DNA of 64,000 nt from Ktedonobacteraceae bacterium (lineage in GTDB: Bacteria > Chloroflexota > Ktedonobacteria > Ktedonobacterales > Ktedonobacteraceae), in the NCBI GenBank assembly GCA_035653615.1, contig DASRBN010000039.1:152275-216274 (forward strand), read 5' to 3'. The notes below the pieces were generated by a model, which worked only from the letters and a program-made list of their open reading frames with translations, was not told where the DNA came from and did no database searches. The position numbers and the translations under genes are program-made. Positions within the stretch are counted from its first letter, which is position 1. The number at the start of each line of letters is the position of its first letter. Positions 8,064-17,332 of this stretch are shown in pieces.

Positions 8064-9311
8064 TTAGTGATCGCTGCCTTGCTTTTCGTCCCGGCGTGCA
8101 TGAGTTCTTGCCAGGGCCGCTTCATTGCTGAATTCGTCTAGAATGCGCACCAATTGGGCGCAGGCTGTTTTCCAGCTGTATTCGGCCTCTACCAGGGCGC
8201 GACCTGCATTTCCAAGGGCCATGCGCAGCTGGGGATTGCGCAGCAGTTCCACTACTGCGCTAGCAAATTCCGCCGGCTGGTCTGCTACCAGCAGGTGCTT
8301 GCCCGGCTCTACGACCAGCCCTTGATAACCAACAGTGGTGGAGACGATGGCTTTGCGCATGGCGAGGGCTTCAAGTATCTTGACGCGCGTGCCACTGCCA
8401 ATCTGCAAGGGGGCGATGGCTACGGCGGATGAGGCCAGGTAGGGGCGTATATCACGGACGGGACCTGTGACGGTGACGCCCGGTAGTCCGGCCAGGCTGC
8501 AAACTTCCGGCGGTGGATTTCTGCCGACGATGTGCCAGGTGGCGTCGGGTATGTGTTGTCGAATGATGGGCCAGCAGTGTTGGGCGAAGAAGATCACTGC
8601 GTTCGTGTTTGGATAGTAGTTCATTGTTCCTGTAAAGACGATCTGGTGGGGGATTACTTGTACGGCGTCAATCTCGCCAAAGGTCTCAACGTCGATTCCT
8701 GTGCGAACGACTTCGATGCGCTGCTGCGGCAAGGATTGTTGTAAGAGCAGGCGCTCGCGTTCGCTGGTGACGAGGACGAGGTTGGCTTTGGCGCAACGCT
8801 GCAGTTCAGCGGGTTTGACGAGCTGGTATTCGTGGCGATTGTACCATTGACGCAGCGGGTTCTTTTCGTGTTCGTAGGTAAGCTGCAAGAGTTCGTGCTC
8901 AATATTATGCTGGTCGATGATGATTTTGATGCCTGCCGGCAAGCGATAACCGGCTACGTGCGAGCTTTCGAAAAACACGGCGTCGTAGTGGCGGCTGGCG
9001 AGCATGTTATCCAGGGCGGATTGCATTGCTGGCAGGAGAAAGAGATGCAGCAGGAAAGATTTTCCGCGAGCCACGCTCAACAATTGCCGTAAACGCTTAA
9101 GAGAAGGAGTCTGAAACGGTATCAATTGCACGGGATAGGCGAGATCTTGCAATGCTTTTCCCACATCATGGGCTTGAAGATCGCCGCTATCTACCAGGCT
9201 GAGTAATGAGATGGTATGGTGTTGTGCCAGGGCTTGCAAAAAATGGTAGTTTCGCTCGCCGGCTGTAGTTCGCGGGTCTGGTAGATGGGCGGATATCATG
9301 AGCAGATTCAT
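8064..9311 (-). CDS. Glycosyltransferase family 4
   Basis: GT-B glycosyltransferase of about 415 residues. It starts NLLMISAHLPDPRTTAGERN, has VVRTGIDVETF before the C-terminal domain, GTMNYYPNTNAVIFF and GSGTRVKILEALAMRKAIVSTTVG. The open frame continues upstream to 9422, but that part translates a family A repeat (RFFAALRMT, CHSERSEES) and is not a real N-terminus. ATG at 9311 has GGAAG about eight bases before it. It probably adds heptose or another sugar to the repeat unit, since it heads the heptose operon on the same strand. Confidence 0.85.
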   Translation of the reverse strand: MNLLMISAHLPDPRTTAGERNYHFLQALAQHHTISLLSLVDSGDLQAHDVGKALQDLAYPVQLIPFQTPSLKRLRQLLSVARGKSFLLHLFLLPAMQSALDNMLASRHYDAVFFESSHVAGYRLPAGIKIIIDQHNIEHELLQLTYEHEKNPLRQWYNRHEYQLVKPAELQRCAKANLVLVTSERERLLLQQSLPQQRIEVVRTGIDVETFGEIDAVQVIPHQIVFTGTMNYYPNTNAVIFFAQHCWPIIRQHIPDATWHIVGRNPPPEVCSLAGLPGVTVTGPVRDIRPYLASSAVAIAPLQIGSGTRVKILEALAMRKAIVSTTVGYQGLVVEPGKHLLVADQPAEFASAVVELLRNPQLRMALGNAGRALVEAEYSWKTACAQLVRILDEFSNEAALARTHARRDEKQGSDH

Positions 9312-9336
9312 GGATAGCTTCCTTCGTGGCCGCAGA

Positions 9337-9400
9337 GATTCTTCGCTGCGCTCAGAATGACATGCCTTGCGGCATGTCATTCTGAGCGCAGCGAAGAATC
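9337..9400. repeat. Family A repeat pair forming a perfect 30-bp hairpin
   Basis: Arms 9337-9366 and 9371-9400 are perfect reverse complements with a TTGC loop. Each arm contains GATTCTTCGCTGCGCTCAG. It sits just upstream of the glycosyltransferase start at 9311. The rest of the interval to 9699 has no gene I can support; a short frame beginning at 9501 lacks any recognisable feature. Confidence 0.9.
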
Positions 9401-9699
9401 GGCCTTCGTGTTTCTTCACCAACGTTTTTCCGGCTTAAGCGTACAGCGCGCATATTGGTAAGGTGGTTGTTCTGGATGTTGAGATGAGGTGACGAAAACC
9501 ATGCAGGGTATATATCCCTCGCCTTGCTGTCCTGAAGGTGGGATTGGTTCTCTACGTTTTCGTGCGCGAAATTACTCCTTCTCTACCCTGATGGACATCT
9601 CCTGGGTACATGGAGGTGGTATTTCTTATCTAGAGCGGGACAGGGACGAGGGGCAGGTGAATGTTGACGAAGGAAAAGGGAAATGAGAGAGGTGACGTG

Positions 9700-10254
9700 A
9701 TGAAGCGGGGGCTGGCAGCTGCCATGAAATATTTGACGAACCATGTAGTGAATCATATTCCGTCTTATACCATACGTCACGCCTGGTATCGCGATGTGCT
9801 GGGTTGGAGCATCGGGCCGGGAGCTTCGATTCTCTTAAACCAGCATATTCAGATGGCGGGCGTACGCAGTAGCGGGCGCAAGGTGGTGATTGGCAAGGGG
9901 ACGGTCATCAACTACGGGTGCTTGCTTTATACGACGGGGGGAATTGTGATTGGAGACCAGGTGAGTATTTCGAGTGGGGTATGGCTGGTAACAGGTATGC
10001 ATGATATGAACGATGCGGGGTTTGCTGTGAGCTACAAGCCCATCATCATTGGCAACTACGCCTGGATTGGCATGCGCGCGACGATACTGGCGGGCGTGAC
10101 TATTGGCGAGGGAGCTGTCGTTATGGCAGGGGCGGTGGTCACACGTGATGTTCCACCTTACGCGGTGGTAGGCGGTGTGCCGGCCAGAGTGGTTGGGAAT
10201 CGAGCGCTCTGCGATCCTTCCTACACGCTGGATTTCCGTCCGCTTTTTGAATGA
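9700..10254 (+). CDS. Hexapeptide-repeat (LbH) acyltransferase
   Basis: Left-handed beta-helix acyltransferase of about 184 residues, related to the maltose/nodulation O-acetyltransferase group. Imperfect hexapeptide repeats run through KVVIGKGTVINYG, GGIVIGDQVSISSGVW and ILAGVTIGEGAVVMAG, ending with DVPPYAVVGGVPARVVG, a very typical C-terminus. The histidine in GMHDMNDAG matches the usual catalytic position. It probably O- or N-acetylates a sugar of the glycan in the cytoplasm. ATG at 9700 follows GAGAGGTGACGTG; an upstream ATG at 9661 is less likely. The flippase starts 17 bases downstream. Confidence 0.85.
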   Translation: MKRGLAAAMKYLTNHVVNHIPSYTIRHAWYRDVLGWSIGPGASILLNQHIQMAGVRSSGRKVVIGKGTVINYGCLLYTTGGIVIGDQVSISSGVWLVTGMHDMNDAGFAVSYKPIIIGNYAWIGMRATILAGVTIGEGAVVMAGAVVTRDVPPYAVVGGVPARVVGNRALCDPSYTLDFRPLFE

Positions 10255-10270
10255 AAGGATACATGCGCTG

Positions 10271-11920
10271 ATGAATGCTGCCGCGGAAAACCAGCAACAC
10301 GGCCAGAAAGGGCGCGCTATCCATATAAGCGTGAAGCATATCGTAAACAATACGGTTATTTCGCTGGCTGGGCAAGTAGTGACATGGTCTTCAACGCTTG
10401 TGCTGCTGATCGCTTATGGGCGTTTTCTGGGCGCTGCGAAATTTGGCGAACTCTACCTGGCAATTACGTTGGTCGGGCTGGTTGGATTTCCTGTTGAGTT
10501 TAGTTTTAGCCAGCAACTGACGCGTGAAGTGGCGCAAGATGCGAGCAAGGCGAAAAGCTATCTTACGAACGCGCTGCTGTTAAAAGTTGCGCTGTGGCTG
10601 GGCTTGTTTAGCCTGCTGGTATTCCTTAGCCACCTGCTGGGCTATGATAGGGAGCAAGGTGTCCTGGTTGCGATTTGCGGAATTACGCTGCTGAGCACTT
10701 CTATAGCCAGTACTTTCGCATCATTGCATGTAGCTTTTGAGCGAGTGATCTACCCGGTTGTTGGTTCGATCTGCGAAAAAGGGGTAGCCGCGCTGGTTGG
10801 CTATCTTGTACTTCGACACGGGGCAGGGGTAGAAGTAATGGCCTGTGTGCTTCTAGGTGCTTCTATCGTCAATGCAATCTGGCAGGCCAGCTGGTTTATC
10901 CGCCTGGTAGGAGTTGGCTTTGACATTGATTGGAAACTTATCTGTGGCCTGATACGCGCAAGTATACCGTTTGTGACCTATGGCGTATTGGGCGTGCTCT
11001 ATTATCGTATCGATACTGTTCTTCTCTCTGTTATGACAAACTCAGCTGTGGTGGGCTGGTATGGTGCTGCGTATCGCCTGTTCGATACGCTGAACTTTTT
11101 ACCGACGATCCTCATGACGCCCATTATGTATCCCGTTTTTTCGAAACTCTCTACTAGCACGGACGATGAGAGGCTGAAGGTGGCGATTGAAAAGACGATG
11201 AACTTCTTACTCTTCTTCGGTATACCTATGGCTGTGGGAATGATCGTGGCGGCTCCAAATATCGTGGGCTTTCTTTACCATCGAGCGGAATTCTCGCATA
11301 CCATCCCTACGCTTCAGGGTCTGGCGCCAGGCTTGATCCTGCTCTACATAAACGCGGTTTTGGGTACGATCATCGTGAGTACAAAGCAAGAGAAAACATT
11401 CCCTGTTATGGCCGCGATTGCTCTCGTTTTCAATCTTGGACTCAACCTGCTATTGATACCCATCTATCGGCATGTGGGAGCGGCAATAGTGACCTCTCTT
11501 ACCGAAATGCTCTTAGCCTGTATGGCGATAGTCTTTCTGCCAAAGCGCCTGCTGCCGGTAGGTAGTTTGCCTGTCGCGGTCAAATCGCTCGCGGCAAGCC
11601 TGGCGATGGCGGTAGTGATCATGTTCATGAGTAGCTATCAGATTCTGGTCATACTCCCGGTCGCTATGCTGGTCTATTTTGGCATGGCCACGCTACTGAG
11701 AACAATACCTGCTCAAGACATGCAGGCTCTTTACAACGCGGTACGCCATAGGCGTGTCATTCTGAGCGCAGCGAAGAATCCCGTCGAGACGCAAGAAGCG
11801 TCACAGATAGCTGGGGAGGAACCGTATCATGGACGTATCATTCTGAGAGACTGGCCATGTCATTCTGAGCGCAGCGAAGAATCTCTGCCGCACGTGGATT
11901 CTGAGCGCAGCGAAGAATGA
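10271..11920 (+). CDS. Lipid-linked oligosaccharide flippase (Wzx-like, MATE/MOP fold)
   Basis: Integral membrane protein of about 549 residues with roughly 12-14 hydrophobic segments, typical of polysaccharide biosynthesis flippases. The N-terminal NNTVISLAGQVVTWSSTLVL leads into an Ig-like arrangement of helices, and GVLYYRIDTVLLSVM matches the conserved mid-protein motif. It would move undecaprenyl-linked repeat units across the membrane. ATG at 10271 is the natural family start; the frame upstream from 10175 overlaps the acyltransferase. The last 55 residues or so are not flippase. They read ILSAAKNP, CHSERSEESL and DSERSEE, which are three family A repeat units translated in frame. This gives a long polar tail that may be junk or may have been tolerated after a repeat removed the original stop. 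Confidence 0.85.
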   Translation: MNAAAENQQHGQKGRAIHISVKHIVNNTVISLAGQVVTWSSTLVLLIAYGRFLGAAKFGELYLAITLVGLVGFPVEFSFSQQLTREVAQDASKAKSYLTNALLLKVALWLGLFSLLVFLSHLLGYDREQGVLVAICGITLLSTSIASTFASLHVAFERVIYPVVGSICEKGVAALVGYLVLRHGAGVEVMACVLLGASIVNAIWQASWFIRLVGVGFDIDWKLICGLIRASIPFVTYGVLGVLYYRIDTVLLSVMTNSAVVGWYGAAYRLFDTLNFLPTILMTPIMYPVFSKLSTSTDDERLKVAIEKTMNFLLFFGIPMAVGMIVAAPNIVGFLYHRAEFSHTIPTLQGLAPGLILLYINAVLGTIIVSTKQEKTFPVMAAIALVFNLGLNLLLIPIYRHVGAAIVTSLTEMLLACMAIVFLPKRLLPVGSLPVAVKSLAASLAMAVVIMFMSSYQILVILPVAMLVYFGMATLLRTIPAQDMQALYNAVRHRRVILSAAKNPVETQEASQIAGEEPYHGRIILRDWPCHSERSEESLPHVDSERSEE

Positions 11921-11922
11921 CA
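11756..11922. repeat. Family A repeat cluster (three units plus a fragment)
   Basis: Units CATTCTGAGCGCAGCGAAG at about 11756-11780, 11859-11883 and 11896-11922, with a fragment near 11836-11846. All but the last bases are translated as the tail of the flippase gene, whose stop codon is in the last unit. Confidence 0.85.
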
Positions 11923-12000
11923 CGACCTAGACGACAGACAGGCGGTGATTGGTTTGATTCAGCAGGGTGAGTGATGTTTTGAAGGGAGATCGAGCGATAG

Positions 12001-13167
12001 ATGAATGGTGAGGCGAAGCGTATCAACATCGCGTTTTTGACGGCCTTTGACCTTGAGGATATACAGGCCTGGTCATGGGCCGGCACGTTTTATTTCATGG
12101 CTCAAGCTCTTGAGAAGTACTGCGGAGAGGTATCTCACATCGGCCCAATAAATTGTTGGGAACAGGTGGCGGCGCGGGTGATTCGCAAGGGTTCATCGCT
12201 TTTACTCAAGAAGAACTATGTGTCATATCACAACTTCCTGGTCGCCAGGAAGTACGCGAAAGTCGCGGCGCGGCGACTGGCGAGAGGGACGTTTGATGTG
12301 ATCTTTACCCCGGTAGGCGAGCCAGAAATAGCCTTTCTGAAAACAGATATTCCTATCGTGCTGTTTGAGGATGCGACCTATGGTCAATTGATGAATTATT
12401 ACCCGGCTTACTCGAACCTGCTGAAGCGGTCGATCTATGAGTTGAATACGTTGGAGGAACTGGCGCTCAAGAAGGCGAGCCTGGTTCTATGTAGTTCAGA
12501 ATGGGCGGCCCGTTCCGCTCTTGAGGATTACCATACGGAGAAGCGGAAAGTACATGTGCTTCCTCAGGGCACAAATATCGAGCATCCGCCCGCGAGGGAA
12601 GAGGTCTGGCGGAAGCGCAAGTCTGATCGCTGCCGCTTATTATTCGTGGGGGTCGATTGGCAAAGAAAAGGGGGCGAGATAGCTTTTGAGACCCTTTTGC
12701 GGCTTGAGGAATTGGGGATTCAAGCAGAGCTAATCGTGTGCGGCTGCGTGCCCCCGCCGCAGTTTTCCCATGAGAGGATGATGGTTATCCCTTACTTGTA
12801 TAAGAGCGACGAAAAACAGCGCGAGCAGCTAGAACAGCTGTATATGACATCCGATTTCTTCCTCTTGCCGACCAGAAGTGAAAGTTATGGGATGGTGTTT
12901 GCTGAAGCAAGCGCATTTGGATTGCCTTCCATTACCAGTGATACGGGAGGTGTTTCTGAGGTAGTGAGAAATGGTGAAAACGGCTTTGTGTTAGCATATC
13001 ATGCACGAGGCGCCGAGTACGCAAAAGTGATCGCGGACATCTACCGCGATGATCAGCGCTATAAGGAACTGGTGAGGTCGAGTAGAGCGGCTTTTGATAC
13101 AAGATTGACCTGGGATAGCTGGGGAATGGCGGTGGCAGATTTGATTGCGCAACTGTTGGGCCGGTGA
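12001..13167 (+). CDS. Glycosyltransferase family 4
   Basis: GT-B glycosyltransferase of 388 residues. The N-terminal domain has the AWSWAGTFYFMAQALEKY segment seen in a GT4 subgroup. The C-terminal domain contains RLLFVGVDWQRKGGEIA and the donor site LLPTRSESYGMVFAEASAFG. It adds a sugar to the growing repeat unit. GAAGGGAG lies upstream of the ATG at 12001. The gene is separated from the flippase by an 80-base spacer that is clear of repeats. Confidence 0.87.
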   Translation: MNGEAKRINIAFLTAFDLEDIQAWSWAGTFYFMAQALEKYCGEVSHIGPINCWEQVAARVIRKGSSLLLKKNYVSYHNFLVARKYAKVAARRLARGTFDVIFTPVGEPEIAFLKTDIPIVLFEDATYGQLMNYYPAYSNLLKRSIYELNTLEELALKKASLVLCSSEWAARSALEDYHTEKRKVHVLPQGTNIEHPPAREEVWRKRKSDRCRLLFVGVDWQRKGGEIAFETLLRLEELGIQAELIVCGCVPPPQFSHERMMVIPYLYKSDEKQREQLEQLYMTSDFFLLPTRSESYGMVFAEASAFGLPSITSDTGGVSEVVRNGENGFVLAYHARGAEYAKVIADIYRDDQRYKELVRSSRAAFDTRLTWDSWGMAVADLIAQLLGR

Positions 13168-13267
13168 TTCCAGGTAGCGATATCATGGAATGTAATAAAA
13201 TAATCCGGCAACAGAGACGGGCCGATGATTGTTTTTCACAAAATAATTCAGCAATGGTTGGTTCCCT

Positions 13268-13312
13268 AAGCGGGCGATGAATCGGCGGTGGGCACGATCA
13301 ATTGCCCCTACG
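13268..13312. repeat. Family B dispersed repeat (GGGCGATNAATCGGCG ... CCCCTACGG)
   Basis: Reads GCGGGCGATGAATCGGCG, then GGCACGATCAATTGCCCC and TACGG. A near copy occurs at 14829-14872 with GGGGCCGATCAATCGGCG and ATCGGCCCCTACGG. It lies immediately upstream of the ribosome binding site of the beta-helix gene. Confidence 0.65.
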
Positions 13313-13327
13313 GAAGGATTTTTTTTC

Positions 13328-14797
13328 ATGTATAAGCCAGGCGCGAAGACGATCATGAGGCGCTTAAAAATCGGTGTGATCCCTATGCTGGCAATCTTCC
13401 TTGTGGGATGTTCGTCCGGCATGGCGGTAACGTCCCCGTCACAACAAGCCGGGCAGCATACGGCAAGAAAAGGGACAGTGTACTATGTTTCTAAAAATGG
13501 AAACAATACCAGTGGTACATCATGGAAGACGGCATGGTCTGAGTTAGGGAACATAAACTGGATGGTGGTCAAGCCGGGAGATACCATTGTATTAGATGGA
13601 GGTGCCAGGCAAATGGTCTATACCACCACGCTCACATTAGAGAAAAGCGGCTTGCCTGGAGCGCCGATTACCATTAAACGCTCTACCGACCTGGGGCATA
13701 ATGGGACGGTGGTTATCTTCGGCGGTAGATCGCAACCACTGCCGTATTGTGGTGAATCCCCAGCTTCGTATCACCTGCGCAGTCCGGTGCTGAGTACCGG
13801 TATCGAGGCAGGCAACGCCTCATGGGTGACGGTTGATGGCATGGCATGGCACGGCATTCAAATACACGGCGCCGGATGGCTGGGCGGTATAAGTATGAGA
13901 AATATGAGTATAACATCGGGTCATGATATTTTCCGCGATATGGAGATTTATGATAATGGCTCGGCGTTTCTCACGCAGACAGATGGCTGGAATCCTTTTG
14001 GGCCGGGAATAGATCCGCAAGGGGCAAATGTGACGTTTGAGGACATGGACATTCATGATAACGGGGCCAACGCTTTTCAATCGGGTGGGCCGCTCAATGG
14101 AATGCTGGTACGAGATACCTGGATGCATTTTCTACGCACGTTTCCAGGTCACCCGAGTACGTCATATAATCTCTGCACGCATAATGATGGGTTTCAAATC
14201 ATTAATGTCGCCAACCGGAATTCCGGACTGGATTTTGAGGATGATATCATCGGGCCGGGTGTCACCAACGCGATTATCAATAGTGACTCTGGGCACGCCT
14301 CAAACGTGAGAGTGAGCAATGTTTTGATCCTGGACCCGGGCAGTAACGGCATTTTTCCCGATACGGCAAAAGTGACAAACTGGGTCGTTGATCACGTGAC
14401 ATCTATCGCGCAAAACGGGAACCTGGCCCTGGCAGGTAGCGGAAATAGCGTGATGAATTCCATCTTTTATGATGGATATATGTATGAACATAATTCTGGC
14501 GGGCCGCTAGGCGCTTTGAATAGTGTCGCGCTATCGGTGAATAACTGCCAATGGCAAACAGCGAATGATGTGGCCGGGATAGAGGGCCAGATAGCCAATC
14601 CGGAGTTTATGACAGATCTCTCGTCCTATCCCGCGCACGCAAACGGGACCGACCCGAACCTGAGTGGTACGGATAGCTATCCGACGATAGATTTTCTCGA
14701 TCACGCGGATTTCTCCCTGCAAGCAGGCTCACCCTGTAAAGGGGCAGGCTCCAGGATTACCTCGGTTTCTCAATTTCTGAGGATGGTTGCCGGCTGA
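13328..14797 (+). CDS. Secreted right-handed beta-helix lipoprotein
   Basis: Lipoprotein of 489 residues. A basic N-terminus and hydrophobic stretch end in the lipobox LVGCSS, so the mature protein starts at Cys (about residue 32) and is anchored outside the cytoplasmic membrane. The mature region has parallel beta-helix features: TVYYVSKNGNNTSGTSWKTA is the usual entry motif, followed by many short GxxVxVxNxxI-like turns such as NASNVRVSNVLILDPGSNGI. Such proteins bind or cleave polysaccharides (pectate-lyase fold), so it may process or bind the exported polymer. ATG at 13328 is chosen because GGAAGGA lies ten bases upstream; the frame upstream translates the family B repeat. Confidence 0.8.
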   Translation: MYKPGAKTIMRRLKIGVIPMLAIFLVGCSSGMAVTSPSQQAGQHTARKGTVYYVSKNGNNTSGTSWKTAWSELGNINWMVVKPGDTIVLDGGARQMVYTTTLTLEKSGLPGAPITIKRSTDLGHNGTVVIFGGRSQPLPYCGESPASYHLRSPVLSTGIEAGNASWVTVDGMAWHGIQIHGAGWLGGISMRNMSITSGHDIFRDMEIYDNGSAFLTQTDGWNPFGPGIDPQGANVTFEDMDIHDNGANAFQSGGPLNGMLVRDTWMHFLRTFPGHPSTSYNLCTHNDGFQIINVANRNSGLDFEDDIIGPGVTNAIINSDSGHASNVRVSNVLILDPGSNGIFPDTAKVTNWVVDHVTSIAQNGNLALAGSGNSVMNSIFYDGYMYEHNSGGPLGALNSVALSVNNCQWQTANDVAGIEGQIANPEFMTDLSSYPAHANGTDPNLSGTDSYPTIDFLDHADFSLQAGSPCKGAGSRITSVSQFLRMVAG

Positions 14798-14825
14798 TAT
14801 GGAGCTATAGAAAGCGGTGTGTGAG

Positions 14826-15070
14826 GACGGGGCCGATCAATCGGCGATGTGTACGATAAATCGGCCCCTACGGGCCGTAGCAGTCCGTCAAACGTCATTT
14901 GACCGATTTGAAATAGCTTCAGCAGCGTTGCCAAAAGCGCCAAACGAAGGTTGGCGGACTGGTAGGGGCCGATTCATGGAGTATTTCAAGTTCGATGCAA
15001 GAGATGCGATGGGATAGGCAAAAGCGGCGTCCCCGCGAAAGGGTCGATTCATAGAGTGTTTCAAGTTCGA
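14826..15070. repeat. Family B repeats with a direct duplication reaching the next gene's 3' end
   Basis: The interval between the convergent genes contains a family B element at 14829-14872 and a second partial one near 14960-14980. A direct repeat of about 28 bases (GATTCATGGAGTATTTCAAG, then TTCGATGC) is present at 14971-14998 and, with substitutions, at about 15046-15073. The second copy includes the last codons and stop of the downstream minus-strand gene. Confidence 0.6.
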
Positions 15071-16098
15071 TACTGCTGGATCAGGGTTTTCAAGGCGTAA
15101 TACTGGGGTCTGGGCGAATTGTTGTGGACATCAAACAGGTCAAGTCGCCCATAACCTGCGTAGCTCGCGGCATCAAATTGACAGGCGAAAGCAACACCTG
15201 CCAGGGCCATGGCTTGAATGGCGAGAGCTGTGAATGTGGTAATAAACGTGGCGTCGTTTCCATAAGCGGGCGGTGGATTGCTCCCATCAGCATTCCATTC
15301 GCTAACGCCGATGGGCAACTCCTTACCGAGCGTTTCGCGTATCAGGGCGCGGATTTGTCGCGCGAGTTGACGCACGTTTCCTGCCTGGCCCAGGCAAACC
15401 TGCGCTATACGTTGCCAGCAGGCATACCAGTGAAAACTGATGGCATCCGGCAACACCCGCGAAGCCTTGACCCCTTGCAGAAATGCGTAGAGAAAGCCCA
15501 TGTTGCCGGTAACCGGGCCAATAAATCGAGCGCGCGGGTTGATCTTGCGCAAGCGCGGGATGAGCGTATTCCATTGTTTGAGGTAGGTGTCAACGGAGAT
15601 ACCGCTGTAATCCGGCTCGTTACCAAACTCATACAGGTCGCAGCGCGAGCCGGCATAGGAAACAACATGGGTATCAAACGGGGCATTGAAGATGTTGACT
15701 AAGACGCCAAGGCAGGTCATGCCACTACGCTCGATGGTTTTTAAGCGTTGTTCGATCTGCGAATCGGTTGTGGCGCGATGATCAACCAGGCTTCTATCAA
15801 AGAAGAAGGTGCGCATAAGGGTGAAATGGGCAGATTGCAATGCCTGCTGCATGGGCGTGCTGGTTTCAATGTTATTGGCGCTCCATTCCTGGGTGTCATT
15901 TGTACCGAAGAGGAAGGAAGAGATGTTGTCCTTCCAGAGCTGCTGGCCCGGAAGCAATGTTGGCGGCGCTTGAGATGCCTGTGTAGAACCCTGCCCTGTA
16001 TGCGAACAGGCGGCGCATACAAGGTAACAGGTGAATATGACTACAAGCTGGCGACGTTGTCTCCATACGGGAGCAAGAAGCGGTTTCACGCGCGGCAT
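15061..16098 (-). CDS. Glycoside-hydrolase-like (clan GH-A type) lipoprotein
   Basis: Lipoprotein of 345 residues. A signal sequence ending LVCAACS places the lipid-modified Cys near residue 31. The mature domain looks like a TIM-barrel glycosidase: YEFGNEPDYSG carries the NEP acid/base motif after strand 4, and LPIGVSEWNADG carries a candidate nucleophile Glu after strand 7. The closest families by motif are GH39 or GH5-like proteins. It may trim or remodel the exported glycan. ATG at 16098 is chosen because GAGAGGGG precedes it; the in-frame ATG at 16128 has no such site. The stop codon is in a duplicated segment. Confidence 0.7.
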   Translation of the reverse strand: MPRVKPLLAPVWRQRRQLVVIFTCYLVCAACSHTGQGSTQASQAPPTLLPGQQLWKDNISSFLFGTNDTQEWSANNIETSTPMQQALQSAHFTLMRTFFFDRSLVDHRATTDSQIEQRLKTIERSGMTCLGVLVNIFNAPFDTHVVSYAGSRCDLYEFGNEPDYSGISVDTYLKQWNTLIPRLRKINPRARFIGPVTGNMGFLYAFLQGVKASRVLPDAISFHWYACWQRIAQVCLGQAGNVRQLARQIRALIRETLGKELPIGVSEWNADGSNPPPAYGNDATFITTFTALAIQAMALAGVAFACQFDAASYAGYGRLDLFDVHNNSPRPQYYALKTLIQQYRT

Positions 16099-16403
16099 GT
16101 ACCCCTCTCTTTCTGGCGATCTGTTCATCGCTCAAACTGTAGGAGACGGGGGTGGTGAGGAGATAGCGATGCGCGTCGTGATGCGGTTGAAACATGCCGC
16201 CGTTTCGATAGAAGCCACAACCAGCTGTTGAGCTTCCTTTATGCGAGGTTGAGGTAGCTGTACTTGCCGGCGCGGGGCATCACCGGCTTTACATGCCCAT
16301 TTTCACGGGAGCATTACCAGGTGCTGCTACGCTTAGCGGTAGCGCGGGTGGCAGCAGGAGAAATGGATGAGCGTGGCGCGGTGACACAGAAAGGTAGTGT
16401 ACG
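16099..16403. other. Intergenic region between divergent genes
   Basis: About 305 bases separating the divergent glycosidase-like and methyltransferase genes. It must hold both promoters, but I see no convincing -35/-10 pair, repeat element or coding region. Confidence 0.4.
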
Positions 16404-17324
16404 ATGATCAAGTATGTGATGACGGCGACGGCACTGAAGTTGTTTTCCGCTACGCCGCAAACGAGGAGATTCTACCGCCAGCTGGGGAATGCGATTGGCC
16501 CGAGGGTGAGAAAGCATATCGGCCTCAATAAAATGTACCTGGATCGTGTGAGGTCTGTGCTGGATGTATGCAGGCAGCATGACGTGATTCAGCCAGGAGG
16601 GAAGCTATTAGAGGTAGGCACCGGTTGGCTGCACTGGGAATCCACGATCATCCGGCTTTTCTATGATGTGGAGATTACGTTATTTGATATCGTGGATAAT
16701 CGCCAGCTGGCGGCTTACAAGCACTACCTTGGACAACTTGAGCAGGTGATTGATGAAGTGGTAGAGATGACGGCGGCAGAACATGAGCGCGTGCATGATT
16801 TACTGTGGCGTATTCTAAACGCTGATTCATTCGATGAAGTCTACGAAATGCTGGGTTTTCATTATGTCATTAATCCAGGTGGAACACTCAAGCACTTTCA
16901 GGACGAGTCTTTTACGCTCATTTACAGCAGCAATGTGCTTGAGCATATAGATAGGCGTATACTGCCGGATTTTATTCACGACTACCGGCGTGTATTGCAG
17001 CCGGGCGGCCATTCCATTGATCTGATTGATCTGAGTGATCACCTGTACTGGTATGACGAGCATGTTTCTATTAAGAACTATTTAAGATATTCGGATAAGG
17101 TATGGAGACGGTATTTCGAGAACGAGGTGCAGTATATCAACAGGGTGCAGCGGCCCGAGTGGCTTGAACTGTATCGTAACGCGGGGCTTGACCTGGTTGA
17201 GGAGGAGGCGATAACGGCGGACATCGGAAGCATGGACATTGACGAAGGCTACAAGCACCTGGACAACGAGGATTTGCGCTGTGTGACGCTCAGGGTTGTG
17301 CATCACAAACCACGGCTTCATTAA
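16404..17324 (+). CDS. Class I SAM-dependent methyltransferase
   Basis: Methyltransferase of 306 residues. Motif I is GKLLEVGTGWLHWES (about 70-84), the acidic end of strand 2 is ITLFDIVDN, and LIYSSNVLEHIDRRIL gives the motif II region, followed by DYRRVLQPGGHSIDLIDLSDH. The long insert between strands 2 and 3 (about residues 100-155) is helical and unusual for small sugar methyltransferases. Substrate unknown; its place in the locus suggests a glycan-related role. It ends in convergence with the GT2 gene across a repeat element. Confidence 0.75.
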   Translation: MIKYVMTATALKLFSATPQTRRFYRQLGNAIGPRVRKHIGLNKMYLDRVRSVLDVCRQHDVIQPGGKLLEVGTGWLHWESTIIRLFYDVEITLFDIVDNRQLAAYKHYLGQLEQVIDEVVEMTAAEHERVHDLLWRILNADSFDEVYEMLGFHYVINPGGTLKHFQDESFTLIYSSNVLEHIDRRILPDFIHDYRRVLQPGGHSIDLIDLSDHLYWYDEHVSIKNYLRYSDKVWRRYFENEVQYINRVQRPEWLELYRNAGLDLVEEEAITADIGSMDIDEGYKHLDNEDLRCVTLRVVHHKPRLH

Positions 17325-17332
17325 TCGGCGCC

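Noticed and set aside
9312..9422. N-terminal extension of the glycosyltransferase
   Set aside because: It translates a family A repeat hairpin; the family start and ribosome site are at 9311.
9489..9686. Small frame of about 61-65 residues before the acyltransferase
   Set aside because: No recognisable feature, unusual composition and only a weak ribosome site; considered a chance frame.
15124..15702. 192-residue plus-strand frame
   Set aside because: Antisense to the glycosidase-like lipoprotein; no start site or domain.
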